Part shown: piece after piece, positions 45,234 to 53,735 of the stretch
How positions within the stretch are numbered: the first letter of the stretch is position 1
How the letters are laid out: each line of letters begins with the position of its first letter
From: JAWLGZ01 sp041690635
GTDB taxonomy: Bacteria; Pseudomonadota; Gammaproteobacteria; Thiohalomonadales; Thiohalomonadaceae
DNA: 64,000 bases
Reading direction: 5' to 3'
NCBI GenBank assembly: GCA_041690635.1
Contig: JAWLGZ010000004.1
Span: 434,001 to 498,000 of the forward strand
The notes under the pieces: model-generated
What the model was told of the DNA's origin: nothing
Databases searched by the model: none
Seen by the model: the letters and a program-made list of their open reading frames with translations, nothing else
Made by a program: the position numbers and the translations under genes

Positions 45234-46009
45234 AGCAGGTCCTTGGCGCGGTCAACGGTGGCGTCGAAGAAGCGGCGGGAGAGCAGAAGCAGAACGACGG
45301 CCCCGGCCAGCACAACATAGAAGCCGGCCGGCGGCGCGGCGCCCTCGAGGATGACCGCCCGGTAGGCGGAGACCAGATGGTAGAACGGATTCAGCTCGAA
45401 AACGAGCGAGTACCCCTCCGGCACCTGGCTCACGGGGTAGAGTATGGGGGTGGCAAAAAAAAGCAGGGTGAGCAGCAGATTCAGCAGTTGCCCGAGGTCC
45501 CGCAGAAACACGGTGAGGGTGCTCACCAGCCAGGCCACGGCCAGACTGAGCAGTAACCGGCAGAGGATCAGGAGTGGCAGCAGCAAAACCCAGAAGCTGA
45601 GCCCGCCGCCGAGCAGCAGCACCGCCACCAGCAGCAGACCGAGCCCGATCGCCTCGGTGACCACCGAACTCAGCGTCACCACGACCGGAAACACCGCCGG
45701 CGGGGTCAGCACCCGCTGCAGGAGTTGCCGGTTGCTGGTGAGCGAGTTCGCGCCCCGCTCCACCGACTCCCGAAACGCAGTATAGGGCATCAATCCCGCC
45801 ATCAGATAGAGGGCGAAACCGAGGGTATCCCCCCCGGGCACGAACCGCACCTGCAACACCACCCCGAAAACGAAGGTGTAGATGGCAAGCAGGAAGGCGG
45901 GCTGGATCACCAGCCACCCCCACCCCAGCACCGACCCGGTGGTACGCTGCCGGATCTCGCGGGCGGTCAGCAGCAGGACGGCCTGCCCCGGAAGGGCAAA
46001 TCCCCTCAT
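45230..46009 (-). CDS. wzm: ABC-2 type permease of glycan export, Wzm-like
   Basis: The protein has 259 residues and six hydrophobic segments. LLLTAREIRQRTTGSVLGWG is the amphipathic/cytoplasmic entry typical of ABC-2 polysaccharide permeases. FFATPILYPVSQVP and ELNPFYHLVSAYRAVIL are the usual C-terminal motifs. ATG 46009 is used; an upstream frame extension of 41 codons looks non-coding. It lies 28 nt after the isomerase gene. Confidence 0.92.
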   Translation of the reverse strand: MRGFALPGQAVLLLTAREIRQRTTGSVLGWGWLVIQPAFLLAIYTFVFGVVLQVRFVPGGDTLGFALYLMAGLMPYTAFRESVERGANSLTSNRQLLQRVLTPPAVFPVVVTLSSVVTEAIGLGLLLVAVLLLGGGLSFWVLLLPLLILCRLLLSLAVAWLVSTLTVFLRDLGQLLNLLLTLLFFATPILYPVSQVPEGYSLVFELNPFYHLVSAYRAVILEGAAPPAGFYVVLAGAVVLLLLSRRFFDATVDRAKDLL

Positions 46010-46037
46010 CGGTAGTTCTTCAGGCGCTCGGCACCGG

Positions 46038-46991
46038 CTATTCGGCAGACTCCGGCTCCCCGGTCCCCTTGTCCGTTCCGATGCCCATCTCGGCACGCTT
46101 CCTGGCCACGTAATCCTCGAAAATATCCTCATAGAGCAGCGGCTCGGAGGACGTCTTCAGTCGGTCCACATATTCCTGGCGCCGATTTTGCCGGTAGTCG
46201 GTCTCCAGCTTCTGGATAATCCCCGCACTGACCTCTTCGAACGGCTTCAACTCCCCCTCCTGCCGCGCATGGAGTTTGAGGATATGGAATCCGAAATCGG
46301 ACTGGACGATGTCGCTGATTGCGCCCGGCTCGGTCATGGCGAAAGCGGCCTCCTCGAAGGCCTTCACCATCCGCCCCTTCGGGAAATAACCCAGGTCACC
46401 GTTGTTGCGCTTCGCCGACGGGTCCTCGGAGTGCTCAGCCGCCAGCGTCCCGAACTCCTCCCCGGCCAGCGCGCGCTCACGCAGCTTCGCAATCAGCTCG
46501 CGGGCCTCGGCCTCGGAGCGCACCTCACCAGTGCGGTCCTTCGTGCGCACGAGGATATGGGAGGCGTGAACCATGGTCTGCGTCGAATACTCTTCCGGGT
46601 GCGCGATGTAATACTCCCGGGCGGCGGCGGACATATCCGGCACCGGCTCTTCATCCAGCGCCTGTCTCCGCAGACCAGCCAGGTACTCGTTAACCTTGGC
46701 CTCCATGATGGTCTGCCTCAGCGGGTCATCGGCCAACCCGAGCTTCCGCGCCTCCTGCGCCATCAGTTTGGTCATCAACTCCTTCTCCATTACCAACTTG
46801 ACCTGTTCCGGGTTGGTGAAAAGCTTGTACTTGCTGGGGCCGGGCGCACCCACCAGCAGCGCCTCCATGTCGAGTACCGTAATCTCGGCCGAATTGGAGG
46901 TGATGATGGCCGCATTGGGGGCGAGATCGTCGGCGGCGAACAGGGGGCTCGAAACAAACAGCAGTGCCGTCAGGACGGGACTCTTTCGCAT
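46038..46991 (-). CDS. Periplasmic parvulin-type peptidyl-prolyl isomerase (PpiC/SurA-like)
   Basis: The protein has 317 residues. The signal peptide ends near PLFAADDLAP. A SurA/PrsA-like N-terminal helical part (about 25-135) leads to the rotamase domain (about 137-240), starting VHASHILVRTKD with GDLGYFPKGRMVKAFEEAAF and FGFHILKLHAR. It could fold periplasmic or outer-membrane parts of the glycan machinery, or the secreted protease further down the operon. The ATG at 46991 is preceded by a weak AG-rich tract. This is the first gene of the long minus-strand run. Confidence 0.9.
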   Translation of the reverse strand: MRKSPVLTALLFVSSPLFAADDLAPNAAIITSNSAEITVLDMEALLVGAPGPSKYKLFTNPEQVKLVMEKELMTKLMAQEARKLGLADDPLRQTIMEAKVNEYLAGLRRQALDEEPVPDMSAAAREYYIAHPEEYSTQTMVHASHILVRTKDRTGEVRSEAEARELIAKLRERALAGEEFGTLAAEHSEDPSAKRNNGDLGYFPKGRMVKAFEEAAFAMTEPGAISDIVQSDFGFHILKLHARQEGELKPFEEVSAGIIQKLETDYRQNRRQEYVDRLKTSSEPLLYEDIFEDYVARKRAEMGIGTDKGTGEPESAE

Positions 46992-47185
46992 GGCTGAAAC
47001 TCTCACTCCGTATCTCAATGACAGTCGTAAACGGCCCCACCGCATCCGGCTCTCGGGGAATTCCGGAAATAGACCGCTCACTCTGCCTTCTCTCGAAAGC
47101 GAAGTGAACTCTGGATGCCCCTTCAGGGCCAGTAAATGCGGTCGGGGAATGGAGCGGTATGCTAATAGTATCGGCCCCAAAAAAA

Positions 47186-47609
47186 AAGGTATGCGGAGCT
47201 GCAGCTCCGTCGCTGGTGTACTGTTCCATGCAGCGTGAACCTTACGAAGGGTAGCCAGCATGAGGGTTTTCCGCCATGGGCAGAACGCCTACCCCACAGG
47301 CAGTACAGAGGCCGAATTAGCAGGTCCCTTCCCCTTCAAGGGGAAGGACAGGATGGGGATGTGGCCGCCGAGGAGCATCAGCCACCGCAAGACGGCAAAT
47401 AAGGTATCCGGAGCTGCAGTTCCGTCGCTGGTGTACTGTTCCACGCAGCGTGAACCTTATGACGGTAGCCAGCATGAGGGGTTTTCCGCCATGGGCAGAG
47501 CACCTACCCCACAGGCAGTACAGAGGCCGAATTAGCAGGTCCCTTCCCCTTCAAGGGGAAGGACAGGATGGGGATGGGTCGCCGAGGAGCACCAGCCACC
47601 GCAAGATGG
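47186..47609. repeat. 215-bp tandem direct duplication
   Basis: Copy 1 (47186-47395) and copy 2 (47401-47609) match through almost their whole length, beginning AAGGTAT-C/G-CGGAGCTGCAG and ending GCCACCGCAAGA. Each contains CCTTCCCCTTCAAGGGGAAGG, a near-perfect palindrome. Copy 1 has GGAGCTGCAGCTCC, a perfect palindrome. The flanks (46992-47185 and 47610-47817) hold no supported gene. There is no protein gene in either copy that is convincing, so this 826-bp gap is structural or regulatory. Confidence 0.9.
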
Positions 47610-47817
47610 TTGTGCCGGGCTCCGGGAATGTCTCATTAAGAGTGGAACAGTACAGTAGTGGCAGAACGCACCTACCGGAAAGGCGGTCACGTTGCACTTG
47701 CCCGGCAGCTTTGTCATTCTGCGGTTGAACGACGCAGGCTGCCAAAGCCGAGGCGTGGGGGTTCGCCATTGAGAACTACACCCCGGCTTTTTCGAAGGCA
47801 CACTCACCGAAGACGTT

Positions 47818-49635
47818 TTGCATGCGGTATCAGTGAACTACCTGCTTCTACTAACTCTCCCGGTGCTATTCACCGGCCACTCCGTGGCAGCACCGCTGTG
47901 CCCGCCAGCCAGTGCAAGTGAGGCGCTGAGCACAGCCCCCGTTTATATCGACTTGGCCCAATTGCTCCGCGACCGACTCGCAGGCATTGATTCACAAACA
48001 TCCATCCCGAAAGAAACCGCCGCAATTCTGGAACAGCCGTTACGGATCCTGGACGTGGCGGAAAGGATATCAGTCCCCATCCCGACCGGCCCCGCCCCGG
48101 ACCCCCATGCCACCATGCCGACCCGTCTCGCGGCCACTCTAAGCCGAGCCGACAAGGCGGTCACGGAGGCATTCGCTGGCCTGGGACCCGAGTGGAAAGA
48201 CCGGCTGCGGCGCAGCTTTCCCGAACTGATCGAGGTCCTGGGCAAGGGCATTGAGCTGGATGAACCGGACTTGACGGATACCCTGAAAAGGGCTGCAGCG
48301 GATGTGGATTTCGCGGCATTGGGAACCGCCATGGATCACCTCACCGGATTCCTGGCGCCCGAATTCCTGTCGGACGTGGAGCAGTGGGCCGCCGGGCGCC
48401 CGGCCATTGCACATCCGCCCTGGCTGGAAGGGGTGGTCGAAGGTGAATTGCTCGGCGCCTGGGAGACACCCGCGGGGGCGGTGATCATCGGCGGCAAGGG
48501 GCCGAATTACTACTCCACACCGGCGGCCTTGATCATCGATTTGGGGGGCGATGACACCTATGTCGGAGCTGCCGCCGCCCCGCCCCTCGAATGGGCTCAT
48601 GGCCGGATCACCTCCACCTATCCGCGTGTTTCCATGATCATTGATTTTTCAGGCAATGATCGCTATCTGGCCACCGGCCCGGTGGCTCAGGGTGCGGCCT
48701 TCATGGGGGTGGGCCTACTGGCGGATCTGCAAGGCAACGACGTTTACAGCGCCGGAGCCGTGGCCCAGGGAGCAGGTATCTTCGGCATCGGCATGCTCCT
48801 GGACGGCGGTGGCGATGACATCTACCGTGCCGGCCACCTGGCCCAGGGCGCGGCCCTGTTCGGTGAGGGGATATTGCTGGATCGGTCTGGCAATGACCTC
48901 TATGTCGCCTCCCGGCTGGCACAAGGCTTCGGCGGCCCTCTGGGGCGCGGCTACCTGCACGACGTGGAGGGAGACGACTACTACCGTGCCGGCGGTGAAA
49001 CCCCATCCAGCTACGGTACGCCGGGACGATACCAGGCGTTTTCACAAGGCGTCGGGATGGGGCTGCGGCCGACCTTTCCTGGAGGGGTCGGGATTCTCAG
49101 GGACGATGACGGGAACGACCATTACCACGGCGACAACTTCTCGCAGGGGGTCGGTTACTTCTTCGGCTATGGCCGCCTGGAGGACGCCGGAGGTGATGAT
49201 CGATATCGTGGTGGCCGATATTCCCAGGGAGCAGCCGCCCACCTGGGTGTCGGGCTACTGATCGACAGGCGTGGCGACGACCGTTACGAAGGGGCAATCG
49301 CGGCCAACCAAGGGGGGGCGTGGGATCTGTCGGTGGCGGCACTGGTGGATCTGGACGGAAACGACCACTACCAGGCAGGGGATCTCAGTCTGGGCGCCGC
49401 CGCGCAGAATGCGATCGGCTTTTTTGTCGACGCAGCCGGCGAGGACCGCTACCTGGCGCCGAGGCACACCCTCGGTTATAGCGGCGCCGCCGACTACGAA
49501 GGGGGACGCAATGCCGGCAATATCGGTGCGTTCTTCGATTGTGGCGGACAGGACCATTACCCCGCCGACTCACCGAATCGAGGCAACGGCATTCGCTCGC
49601 CTACGGCCACGGGCGAATACTTTTTCGACCAATAG
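47818..49635 (+). CDS. Secreted protein with twelve D-x-x-G-x-D-x-Y repeats
   Basis: The protein has 605 residues. A signal peptide (to about residue 25, ending HSVAAP) and a helical region (40-235) precede twelve repeats at about 237-582, most with a period of 26-28 residues. The core is (I/L)-x-D-x-x-G-(N/D)-D-x-Y, with AQGAA or SQGV and a G-(V/I)-G turn between copies. The pattern suggests a beta-solenoid that may bind calcium through the acidic turns. The start is TTG 47818; GTG 47833 is an alternative. The stop is 4 bp from the convergent glycosyltransferase stop. No known family was recognised. Confidence 0.8.
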   Translation: MHAVSVNYLLLLTLPVLFTGHSVAAPLCPPASASEALSTAPVYIDLAQLLRDRLAGIDSQTSIPKETAAILEQPLRILDVAERISVPIPTGPAPDPHATMPTRLAATLSRADKAVTEAFAGLGPEWKDRLRRSFPELIEVLGKGIELDEPDLTDTLKRAAADVDFAALGTAMDHLTGFLAPEFLSDVEQWAAGRPAIAHPPWLEGVVEGELLGAWETPAGAVIIGGKGPNYYSTPAALIIDLGGDDTYVGAAAAPPLEWAHGRITSTYPRVSMIIDFSGNDRYLATGPVAQGAAFMGVGLLADLQGNDVYSAGAVAQGAGIFGIGMLLDGGGDDIYRAGHLAQGAALFGEGILLDRSGNDLYVASRLAQGFGGPLGRGYLHDVEGDDYYRAGGETPSSYGTPGRYQAFSQGVGMGLRPTFPGGVGILRDDDGNDHYHGDNFSQGVGYFFGYGRLEDAGGDDRYRGGRYSQGAAAHLGVGLLIDRRGDDRYEGAIAANQGGAWDLSVAALVDLDGNDHYQAGDLSLGAAAQNAIGFFVDAAGEDRYLAPRHTLGYSGAADYEGGRNAGNIGAFFDCGGQDHYPADSPNRGNGIRSPTATGEYFFDQ

Positions 49636-49639
49636 GCGG

Positions 49640-50800
49640 TCAGGCAAGCGCCTCTTCATACAGAGCAATAGTGCGCCTGGCCACCGGCTCGATGTGGAAC
49701 TCGCGCTCAAATCGGGACCGAGCCACTCTGCCCATGTCGGCGAGCCGATGGCGTAGATCACGTACCCGTTCCAACTGTTCGGCCAACACCTCAACATCAC
49801 CAGGAGGGACCTTGAACCCGGTGATTTCAGGCTCCACCAGATCTCCGGCTCCAGAACCGGAGATATCCGAGATCAGGGCTGGTTTTCCCAAGCCCATGGC
49901 CTCGATCAACACCAGTCCGAAGGCCTCCCCCCGATCGAGCGATGGGAGACAAAGGAGATCCGATTCCATGATCAGTCGATTACGCTGCGGATCATCCAGA
50001 TAACCCGCCATTCGGATGCTCGAACTTCGCGGTCCCGCCTGAATGGCGGCCTGGATTCTCTCCCTCTCCTCCCCGTCGCCAACAATAAGAAGCCCCACAC
50101 CGGAAACACGATGCACAGCCTGTACCAGCGGCAAGTGCCCCTTGTACGCCGTCAAACGACCGACAATGACAAGCTTCAAACTATCATCCGGGTCCCAGCG
50201 CGGCAGTGGCGTATTGGGGGAAGCCGGCAACAGGCGCTCCGGCGACAACCCCAACGGCACAACCCGGCATTTGGTTGACCAATCCGACAACGCCGGGCTT
50301 GCGTCGAGATAGGCCTGCGACGTTGGAATGATGAACCGGGCGCGGGCCAGCAACGCCCGCTCGAAGGGTTGATAGGCCCGGTAAGCCAAGCCAAGGGCCT
50401 TCGAAGCCCCATCCGTCAGGACGTCCGAATGCCAATGAACAATGACGGGCGTAGAGAGGCGCCTGTTGGCCAGGAGCCAGAAGGCGGAAGGATTCGGCAT
50501 ATGGACATGAATCACGTCCGGGGCATAATCACGCAACATTCGTTGCATCACCCGGCCGAAGGTCGGGCTCACCGGTGCGTAAAGGACGCGCCCCCAGGTG
50601 GCAGCCCTCGTGACCAGAAGCTCATGGCCTTCACCGACCGAAAACGTCTCCTGGCGAGTGTGCAGTGCCTTGCGGTGCTCGTGCACCAAGGTCGCCGACT
50701 CAACCCCCAGGGAAGCGCAGGCCGCCATGAGGTCAAACTGGAAGTTCTCGATACCGCCTGCAAAGGGGGGAAAATACTTGCCGATGTGCAGTATGCGCAC
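49640..50800 (-). CDS. Glycosyltransferase family 4
   Basis: The protein has 386 residues. ILHIGKYFPPFAGGIENFQF opens the GT-B fold, with LVIVGRLTAYKGH and LLCLPSLDRGEAFGLVLIEA (the E-x7-E motif of retaining GT4). YLDDPQRNRLIMESD is typical of mannosyl- or glucosyltransferases. The GTG at 50800 (V-R-I-L-H) is chosen over a TTG at 50815. It lies 36 bp from the divergent VanZ gene start. Donor unknown. Confidence 0.9.
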   Translation of the reverse strand: MRILHIGKYFPPFAGGIENFQFDLMAACASLGVESATLVHEHRKALHTRQETFSVGEGHELLVTRAATWGRVLYAPVSPTFGRVMQRMLRDYAPDVIHVHMPNPSAFWLLANRRLSTPVIVHWHSDVLTDGASKALGLAYRAYQPFERALLARARFIIPTSQAYLDASPALSDWSTKCRVVPLGLSPERLLPASPNTPLPRWDPDDSLKLVIVGRLTAYKGHLPLVQAVHRVSGVGLLIVGDGEERERIQAAIQAGPRSSSIRMAGYLDDPQRNRLIMESDLLCLPSLDRGEAFGLVLIEAMGLGKPALISDISGSGAGDLVEPEITGFKVPPGDVEVLAEQLERVRDLRHRLADMGRVARSRFEREFHIEPVARRTIALYEEALA

Positions 50801-50836
50801 TGAATACCAACCCAAGTTGTAGAATTGCTGTAACCG

Positions 50837-51760
50837 ATGTCAACGCTGTCAAAAAACGGACTATTCTTCGGGACGCTCGCGGTCGTCTATTTCCTTGCCG
50901 TCAGCCTCGGCCATCTCGCCTTTTCCGAATGGCTGGTGAAACAGCGCGTGGGACCGTTTGGCCCCATGTCATTTCAGGACTTCGTGCCCTATTTGGCAGT
51001 TCTGGGCGCTCTTCTCCTGGGCGGCAGGGTCATTGCAGACCTCCGTGCAGCCAATGCCCCCCGGCGTTTGGCCCTGTTCTGGGGATTCTGGCTGCTGTGC
51101 GTATTCATGGTGGATCGATACCTCACCTACTCGGTCAACGAGTATGCCCACTACCCGCAGTATGCCCTGCTGGCCTGGTTGCTGGCACGCGCCATGGATC
51201 CGGACAAGAGACGAATGTGGGCAGGCCGGATTCTGTTCTGGACGACCCTGCTGGGCATCATCGACGAAACACAGCAGTACCTTTGGCTGGCGCCGAGTCA
51301 TGGTGCCTACCTGGATATCAATGACTTCCTTGTGAACCTCCTGGGCGCGGCAGCGGGGGTAATGCTCTATTACGGCCGTGAGGTCGGCGCAACATCCTCG
51401 AAAGCAAAGGGCCGCCCCTGGACTGAAGCGGGCGTTTCCCTCCTGCTTGCCGCAGTGCTGGGCATGGGACTGATCACCGGCCGGCTGGCGCTAACCCCAA
51501 ATGAAGAGGTACCACCCGGCGGAATAGCCTACGGGGATGATGGCTGGACCATCTACCTGGAACGGCTCCCCGACACCTATGGAAGCTGGAACAAGGGGCC
51601 ATATCGGGGACGGTACTGGATCTTGCCCCCGGCGCAAGGAGCAATCCTGCTTCTCTTATCAGGGTTCCTCTTCACCCGGCTGGCGCAGCACCGCCCTCGT
51701 CAGTCGGAACCGCCGCGCACAGACCCGAGCTCTTGCAACAGATCCCTGGCGACGCGGTGA
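50837..51760 (+). CDS. VanZ-like membrane protein
   Basis: The protein has 307 residues and about seven hydrophobic segments. The VanZ signature NEYAHYPQYALLAWLL ... GIIDETQQYL ... DINDFLVNLLGAAAG is clear. After it comes a periplasmic part, then a last helix near residue 285. VanZ proteins are found in envelope loci; their role is not established. The 3' end overlaps the opposite-strand TPR gene by 61 bp (51700-51760), so one C-terminus is encoded inside the other. The ATG 50837 starts a fresh transcription unit. Confidence 0.82.
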   Translation: MSTLSKNGLFFGTLAVVYFLAVSLGHLAFSEWLVKQRVGPFGPMSFQDFVPYLAVLGALLLGGRVIADLRAANAPRRLALFWGFWLLCVFMVDRYLTYSVNEYAHYPQYALLAWLLARAMDPDKRRMWAGRILFWTTLLGIIDETQQYLWLAPSHGAYLDINDFLVNLLGAAAGVMLYYGREVGATSSKAKGRPWTEAGVSLLLAAVLGMGLITGRLALTPNEEVPPGGIAYGDDGWTIYLERLPDTYGSWNKGPYRGRYWILPPAQGAILLLLSGFLFTRLAQHRPRQSEPPRTDPSSCNRSLATR

Positions 51761-53463
51761 TCCGGAACCGCCTGAACCACCTGGCGAGCGAGATCCCGGG
51801 CTTTGTCACCATTGCCCATACGCGCCTCGATAACCGCCATCCCGGAAAGCGCGTTGGGGCTTGGCCAGGCCTTCAAGGAGAGCTCCAGCTCCTTGCGGGC
51901 GGGCTCCAGGGCGTTCAGGTCGATCAATGCCAAGCCGCGCACCTCATGCAACTTACCCCGGTCAACCGGCTTCAGCTCCTTCACAGGTAAGATACGCGCC
52001 ATCTCAAACGCCTTCTTGTGTTGCCCCGTGTAGTGCAGCGCCATAACCGCGTTGGAGAGGGTCTCTGGCCGCACCTCCAGGCCATCCTCCGTCCTTGCCA
52101 GATTCAGGGCCTTGCCGAAGGCAGACAGCGCCTCATTGAAACGGCCGCGGCGCATCAACTCCTTGCCCAGGCTCGTCCAGGCGCGCTCGACATCCGGGCT
52201 CAGGTGAACATCCCGATGCATGAACGCGACGGGATCCCGCCAAAGCTCGTTGCGCTGATAGGTCAACCATCCGGAAAGGATCAGCACCGCGGAAATCGCT
52301 ACAACGCCGACCGGCAGCATCCCCTTGCGGTTTGCAAACCAGGCAAGTCCGGTAACGGTCGCAATAATCAAACCGGCATTGGGCAGATAGGTGCGGTGCT
52401 CGACAGCCAGATCGGTGATGGGCAGAAAGCTGGACTCGACCAGGTGCGCCAGGTAGTAAAACAGGATCCCGAAGGCGATCAAGGGGGCACGCCGCCACAG
52501 CAGGAACCCCACGACAATTAGAGAGAGATGGCCTGCCAACTGCCCATAGACCTGTGCTGGCCAGGGACCGGTCACCAGAGGAATCGAGTATTCAAGCCGC
52601 TGATCGATAGGGAGGAAGAAAAGGCTGACATAGCGCCACAGCACCCCCATCTGTGTCGCCAAGTAATCGCTGCGTCCGATCTCCGAGGTCTCGCGCAGCA
52701 TATCGCCCAGCGGGGTGAACTGAACCACCAGCACCAGCGCGCCCACGGCGGACGCCACAACCGCCGCCACGGACAACCGCCCGATCACCCCGAGTTGACG
52801 GAAGAAAAGCAGCTCAACAAGGATGATCGCTGCCGGCAAGGTGGCGGCATTCTGCTTGGTGAAGAAGGCAAACAGCGTAAAAACCGCCGCCAATCCAAAC
52901 CAGCGCCAGTCCGAGCGCAACCTCCCCCAGGTGTAGGCCGCCAAAGCAGCGAGATACCACAGCGCCGCCAGAGAGGCGAGACGCTGCACAATGTAGGTTA
53001 CCGCCTGAGTCTGCAGCGGATGCAGCACGAACAATAGCGCCACCAACAGGGGCAGCCACACCTTCCAGCCCGCCGCCGAATCCCCCATGCCCGGCGACCG
53101 GACAAGCCCCGTGAGCAGCCCCCAAAGCGCAACCGCCGTGAGAAAGTGAATCAGGATATTAACGACGTGAAAGCCGGCGGGCTCAGGCCCTGTCAGCGAG
53201 TGATTGAGCGCAAACGTAAGAACACCGACAAAACGGGCCGACGAGTACTGCCAGATAGCCGCCCAGTCACCCGCATCGAAAACCGCCGGGTTTTCGACAA
53301 TCCCCGGGAAATCGTCGAAATAGAACGGTACATCGGTGGTATGCCAGTACCCCAGCAGAACAGCAATCGCGAGAAGGGTTACCGCCAATCGAGGGTGAGG
53401 AGCGCGCCCGAAGGATTCATTCACGCCTGCGCCGGCGTCACCAGTGGGTTCGTTATTGTTCAT
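51700..53463 (-). CDS. Membrane protein with C-terminal TPR repeats (TMTC/GT-C-like)
   Basis: The protein has 587 residues. About ten hydrophobic segments cover 25-400; LLFVLHPLQTQAVTYIVQRL, FFTKQNAATLP and VEHRTYLPNAGL are motifs typical of a family often annotated as tetratricopeptide/O-mannosyltransferase-like. Residues about 430-580 contain three or four TPR-like helical pairs (AWTSLGKELMRRGRFNEALS). The first loop has FDDFPGIVENP, an Asp-Asp like the GT-C catalytic pair. It probably transfers a sugar from a lipid donor, but no activity is proven. Confidence 0.78.
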   Translation of the reverse strand: MNNNEPTGDAGAGVNESFGRAPHPRLAVTLLAIAVLLGYWHTTDVPFYFDDFPGIVENPAVFDAGDWAAIWQYSSARFVGVLTFALNHSLTGPEPAGFHVVNILIHFLTAVALWGLLTGLVRSPGMGDSAAGWKVWLPLLVALLFVLHPLQTQAVTYIVQRLASLAALWYLAALAAYTWGRLRSDWRWFGLAAVFTLFAFFTKQNAATLPAAIILVELLFFRQLGVIGRLSVAAVVASAVGALVLVVQFTPLGDMLRETSEIGRSDYLATQMGVLWRYVSLFFLPIDQRLEYSIPLVTGPWPAQVYGQLAGHLSLIVVGFLLWRRAPLIAFGILFYYLAHLVESSFLPITDLAVEHRTYLPNAGLIIATVTGLAWFANRKGMLPVGVVAISAVLILSGWLTYQRNELWRDPVAFMHRDVHLSPDVERAWTSLGKELMRRGRFNEALSAFGKALNLARTEDGLEVRPETLSNAVMALHYTGQHKKAFEMARILPVKELKPVDRGKLHEVRGLALIDLNALEPARKELELSLKAWPSPNALSGMAVIEARMGNGDKARDLARQVVQAVPDHRVARDLLQELGSVRGGSD

Positions 53464-53735
53464 TGTTGGACCTGATACCCGTCCGTGACCTGCATTTCTT
53501 TGTGATTATGAGGTCATCCACCTCCACCGGTCCACCCGAACGGCATCAACCGATGACCATCTTCCAGGGAAAGACAGCTCAATTGCCATTTATCTTTCAA
53601 CCGAAGACAAACCGGACTGAATTCGGCGAATTGGCTCCAAGTCCCTGGGGCCACTGGATCCCTTTGAAGTGGCCAGAAGCTGTAGTCCGTAGGGCGCCGC
53701 GCTGTGAAATGCTGGCGCACGGCGAAATCACTGGT
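53464..53735. other. Intergenic region between hipA and the TPR gene
   Basis: This 272-bp stretch lies between the end of hipA and the start of the TPR membrane gene, both on the minus strand. An open frame on the plus strand is short and has no recognisable motif or ribosome site. No hairpin or clear promoter was found. Confidence 0.5.

Noticed and set aside
47186..47609. Possible CRISPR array
   Set aside because: Only two copies of a 215-bp unit, with no spacers of constant size and no cas genes nearby.
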